DNA of 64,000 nt from Buchnera aphidicola (Phyllaphis fagi) (GTDB lineage: Bacteria; Pseudomonadota; Gammaproteobacteria; Enterobacterales; Enterobacteriaceae). The notes beneath the pieces were generated by a model, which worked only from the letters and a program-made list of their open reading frames with translations, was not told where the DNA came from and did no database searches. This document shows, piece after piece, positions 61,115 to 64,000 of this stretch. The stretch is from NCBI RefSeq assembly GCF_964058955.1, contig NZ_OZ060370.1, forward strand, positions 124,001-188,000. The letters are read 5' to 3'. Every line of letters starts with the position of its first letter. The first letter of the stretch is position 1. The position numbers were made by a program, and so were the translations under genes.

Positions 61115-62353
61115 TTATTGTATTATATTGTTGATAATATATTTTATAATGTCATTAATATGTATAATAATTTTTTTATTAATTATTGCTCTTTTTTGAT
61201 ATTCTACGGTATGAAAATTTATAGTATTTTTGTTAATAATAATAATATTTGGAATTCCAATTAAATTAGCGTCTGAAAATTTTATTCCTATTCTTTCATT
61301 ACGATCATCTAAAAGTACTTTTATATTACTCTTTTTAAATTGATTATATAATGTTTCTGATATTTTTTGAATTTTATAACATATATGAAAATTAATAGGT
61401 ATAATGAGAACTTGGAAGGGCGCAATATGATCTGGCCAAATAATACCTTTACTGTCATGATGTTGTTCTATAATTGCTGCTATTAATCGAGTAATTCCTA
61501 TTCCATAACATCCAAGGTGTATAAATTTTTTTTTTCCTTGTATATCTTGAAATTTTGCATTCAATATTTGAGAATATTTTTTACCAATTTGAAAAGTATG
61601 TCCTATTTCTATACAATGTTTTATAGTATTATTATTAATATTGTTTGTTTTTGTATTAATATATTTTTTTACAGATGTATTTGAAATAACAATTTTATCC
61701 TCTCCATTTTTAGATAGAGCTTGGAATTCATGAGAATATTCACCTCCCATAATACCAGAATCTGCTTGTACTGAATAGAATTTTAAATTCATTTTTTTAA
61801 ATATTATCATATATGCTTGGTGTATTTTCATATATGTTTTTTTTAAAGACTGTTGATCATAATGAAAAGAATATGCATCTTTCATAATAAATTCGCGAGA
61901 TCTAATAATACCAGAACGTGGTCGGATTTCATCTCGAAATTTAGTTTGTATTTGATATAATATAATAGGTAATTGTTTGTAAGATTTTATTTCTTTTTTG
62001 ATAAAATTAGTCATTATTTCTTCATTTGTCGGACTTAATATAAAACAATTATTATTTCTATCATATATTTTTATTAATTCTTTACCGTATTGATTAATAC
62101 GATTGCTTTTATGCCATAAATTATCTGGTTGCATAGTTGGTAAGTACATTTCAACTGCTTGACATTTTTCCATTTCATAACGTATAATTTTTTTTATATT
62201 TTTGATAACACGTAGTCCATTAGGTAGCCAGATATATAGTCCGGATGCTAATTTTCGTATTAAACCTGATCTTAACATCAATTGATGGCTAATTGTATGA
62301 GAATGATGCGGTATTTCTTTAATTGTATATAATAAATATTTACTTGTGCGCAT
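61115..62353 (-). CDS. proS: Prolyl-tRNA synthetase without the editing insertion domain
   Basis: Charges tRNA-Pro with proline. Only 412 residues are present, against 572 in the enteric enzyme. The class II core is intact: motif 1 region LASGLYIWLPNGLRVIKNI near residue 36-54, motif 2 TKFRDEIRPRSGIIRSREF (137-155) and motif 3 GCYGIGITRLIAA near 283. The anticodon domain follows, with LLDDRNERIGIKF and a hydrophobic end. Between motifs 2 and 3, after GEDKIVISNTS, about 20 Asn/Thr/Lys-rich residues lead straight to KHCIEIGHTFQIG, replacing the roughly 180-residue INS domain that hydrolyses Ala-tRNA-Pro. The frame is clean, so this is a domain loss, not a frameshift. Confidence 0.96.
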   Translation of the reverse strand: MRTSKYLLYTIKEIPHHSHTISHQLMLRSGLIRKLASGLYIWLPNGLRVIKNIKKIIRYEMEKCQAVEMYLPTMQPDNLWHKSNRINQYGKELIKIYDRNNNCFILSPTNEEIMTNFIKKEIKSYKQLPIILYQIQTKFRDEIRPRSGIIRSREFIMKDAYSFHYDQQSLKKTYMKIHQAYMIIFKKMNLKFYSVQADSGIMGGEYSHEFQALSKNGEDKIVISNTSVKKYINTKTNNINNNTIKHCIEIGHTFQIGKKYSQILNAKFQDIQGKKKFIHLGCYGIGITRLIAAIIEQHHDSKGIIWPDHIAPFQVLIIPINFHICYKIQKISETLYNQFKKSNIKVLLDDRNERIGIKFSDANLIGIPNIIIINKNTINFHTVEYQKRAIINKKIIIHINDIIKYIINNIIQ

Positions 62354-64000
62354 ATAATTTGTAATTAATTAGAATTAATTCATATGATAATATTTGATTA
62401 TTATAACTAAGTAATTTAATATTGTATGTTAAATATTTTACAAATATGATTTTTATATAGATTATTTTATTAGAAATATATAATGTATTGAAAATTAAAA
62501 ATGAGTTAAGTATGTAATTTTATATTTTATATTTTCATGATGAGAATATGAAATAATATAATATGTAGTCTGATTATTTACTAAAACTTAAAGTGTATTT
62601 TCTAAATTAGTGTATGTATTTTATATATACTTTAATATTGATAATTGAATATTTTAATTTTTATTATTCTACTGAATATAGTCAATTTAAGTAAATTATG
62701 AATTTTATTTTTATAAATAACTAAATAAATGAATAATAATAAAATCAATATAAACATAAAATATAAGTATTTTATTAGAATTTATAAAATAGTTTCTTAG
62801 ATTTGTAATATTTAGATACATGATAAGATTAGATTTTTAGTATGATGTGATTTTTAATTTTAAAAAAAATTTGATGTATATGTCTTTAAAGTAATTAAAT
62901 TATAGTATAAATATATTGTATTGAATTTTGTATATGTATATAAGATAATATATTATTTTAATTAATGATGTAACTATTTATTATATCTTGCGATAAATTG
63001 AGTATTTAATGATGCTTATTTTTATTATTTTAAATAAATATAATATTTTTTATTAATAAAATAAATTTTATTAATTTTTGATAGGAAATTAGTTGTTAGT
63101 AATATTATTGTTAATATACATTTGTAAATTACAGTTTTTTATATATTTTAATTTTTTAAGTATGATAAATTTTGTTTAAATATTATGTGTATAAATGTTA
63201 GTAAAGAAATGATTGATCATATATTTTTAAAATTGGCATCAGTATGTTAAATATATGAAATTAATAGTAGAATGTAAAATGTAGTGTTTTATATTATTCC
63301 AATTTTTACTTTTATTACAAGTTTATTTAAATAAATTATAATATAACTGTGTTTTTATTTGTTAAATTTTTTATTTTTAATATTTGATGTGATATGTATT
63401 TGTATATGAATATAAAATTTTATTATTTATATTTTTTAAGTAATATGTAATAATGTATATTTTTTGTGATCTATAATTATTATATTAATTATTTTATATA
63501 GTTTTATAATTGATAGTATATTATATAGATAAATGAATATGTTTTAGATATATTAACAAGAATGTGATATATTTTATATGTTTAAATTTTAATTTTTTTA
63601 AAAATTGAATTAGAGATTAATATTTTTACATATCTTTATTTTGATATATAATCAGTATTTTAAATTATTAATTGTCATTGAATAAATATAAGTAATATAT
63701 TTTTTTTAGAGTATATATCACTTTATTGATAATATTACTAATAATAGTATATTTAAAATATTTATTATATGTTTTTATCATATTTGAAAATCAATTAATT
63801 ATAACAATCGTTTGATATTTCTTGTAGATAAACTCGTGTGATATTAATATTTTTTGTAATTTGATAATTATATATTATTTAAAATATATCAATGATATTT
63901 TGATTGAAAATTATTATCTTATCTGTATTTTATATTTTAAATATGGAATAATCATTTTAGATAATATTAAAGAATTTATATGCATTATTTTGGCATATGT
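62354..64000. other. 1647-base gene-free region at the right end
   Basis: No open frame of useful length, tRNA, rRNA or strong hairpin is seen on either strand. Base composition is even more AT-rich than in the genes. In the pea-aphid symbiont I recall flhB/flhA and argS beyond proS, so this may be an eroded flagellar locus, but no motif of those genes could be found. Its right boundary lies outside the window. Confidence 0.7.

Noticed and set aside
62354..64000. Replication origin
   Set aside because: No DnaA boxes (TTATCCACA type), no dnaA, gidA or rnpA nearby; AT-richness alone is not evidence in this genome.
1..64000. Insertion sequences, prophage, toxin-antitoxin, defence or secondary-metabolite genes
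   Set aside because: Every recognisable frame belongs to the ancestral gammaproteobacterial core; no transposase, integrase, terminal inverted repeats or compositionally distinct island was seen.

Overview
The window is a stretch of chromosome from a strongly reduced, AT-rich insect endosymbiont. It is almost certainly Buchnera aphidicola, the primary symbiont of aphids. The evidence is the extreme A+T bias in both genes and spacers, near-full-length gammaproteobacterial proteins whose closest recognisable counterparts are enterobacterial, and a gene order that is a thinned-out E. coli/Buchnera order. There are no mobile elements, phage genes, CRISPR arrays or restriction systems. Essential amino-acid genes (thrABC, ilvIH, dapD) are kept, as expected of a nutritional symbiont.

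Layout: 1-5416 is the 3' end of the respiratory complex I operon (nuoJ partial, K, L, M, N). It is followed by a TerC/Alx-type membrane protein and folC, with prs convergent. 9030-14461 carries prfA-prmC and ackA-pta. 14497-20832 is a reverse-strand block of yfaE, nrdB, nrdA and gyrA. 21030-25636 holds a DUF2076 gene, ahpC, ung, a truncated and repeat-expanded grpE, a roughly 950-base decayed spacer, ssrA (tmRNA) and grxD. 26101-32513 has pth-ychF convergent with the thrABC operon. 32882-37053 has dksA, truA and secA, then about 850 bases of empty DNA. 37900-43369 is the pyruvate dehydrogenase operon aceE-aceF-lpdA. 43596-52000 is a reverse-strand block of erpA, ftsZ, ftsA, rsmH, ilvH, ilvI, dapD and map. 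52267-61112 is rpsB, tsf, frr, bamA and dnaE, convergent with a short proS. The last 1.65 kb (62354-64000) has no recognisable gene.

Functionally, the window combines energy metabolism (complex I, PDH, acetate kinase/phosphotransacetylase), dNTP supply and replication (NrdAB with its ferredoxin YfaE, gyrase A, Pol III alpha, Ung), translation (S2, EF-Ts, RRF, RF1 and its methylase, Pth, tmRNA, ProRS, methionine aminopeptidase), secretion and outer-membrane assembly (SecA, BamA), residual division (FtsZ, FtsA) and amino-acid provisioning.

The main story is what is absent at conserved junctions. The mur/fts genes between rsmH and ftsA, mrcB between truA and secA, dxr/uppS/cdsA/rseP between frr and bamA, the lpx genes after bamA, ispE between prs and prfA, pyrH between tsf and frr, and nadK beside grpE are all gone from their usual places. 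Together this indicates a symbiont that has given up peptidoglycan and probably its own MEP isoprenoid route. Several retained proteins are themselves trimmed: ProRS lacks its editing insertion, SecA lacks its C-terminal zinc-binding tail, AceF has one lipoyl domain, and the GrpE-like protein lacks its beta domain but has gained six 9-residue repeats. I saw no wholly new multi-gene system; the novel signals are reductive ones. Statements about the usual Buchnera gene order are from memory and should be checked against reference genomes.
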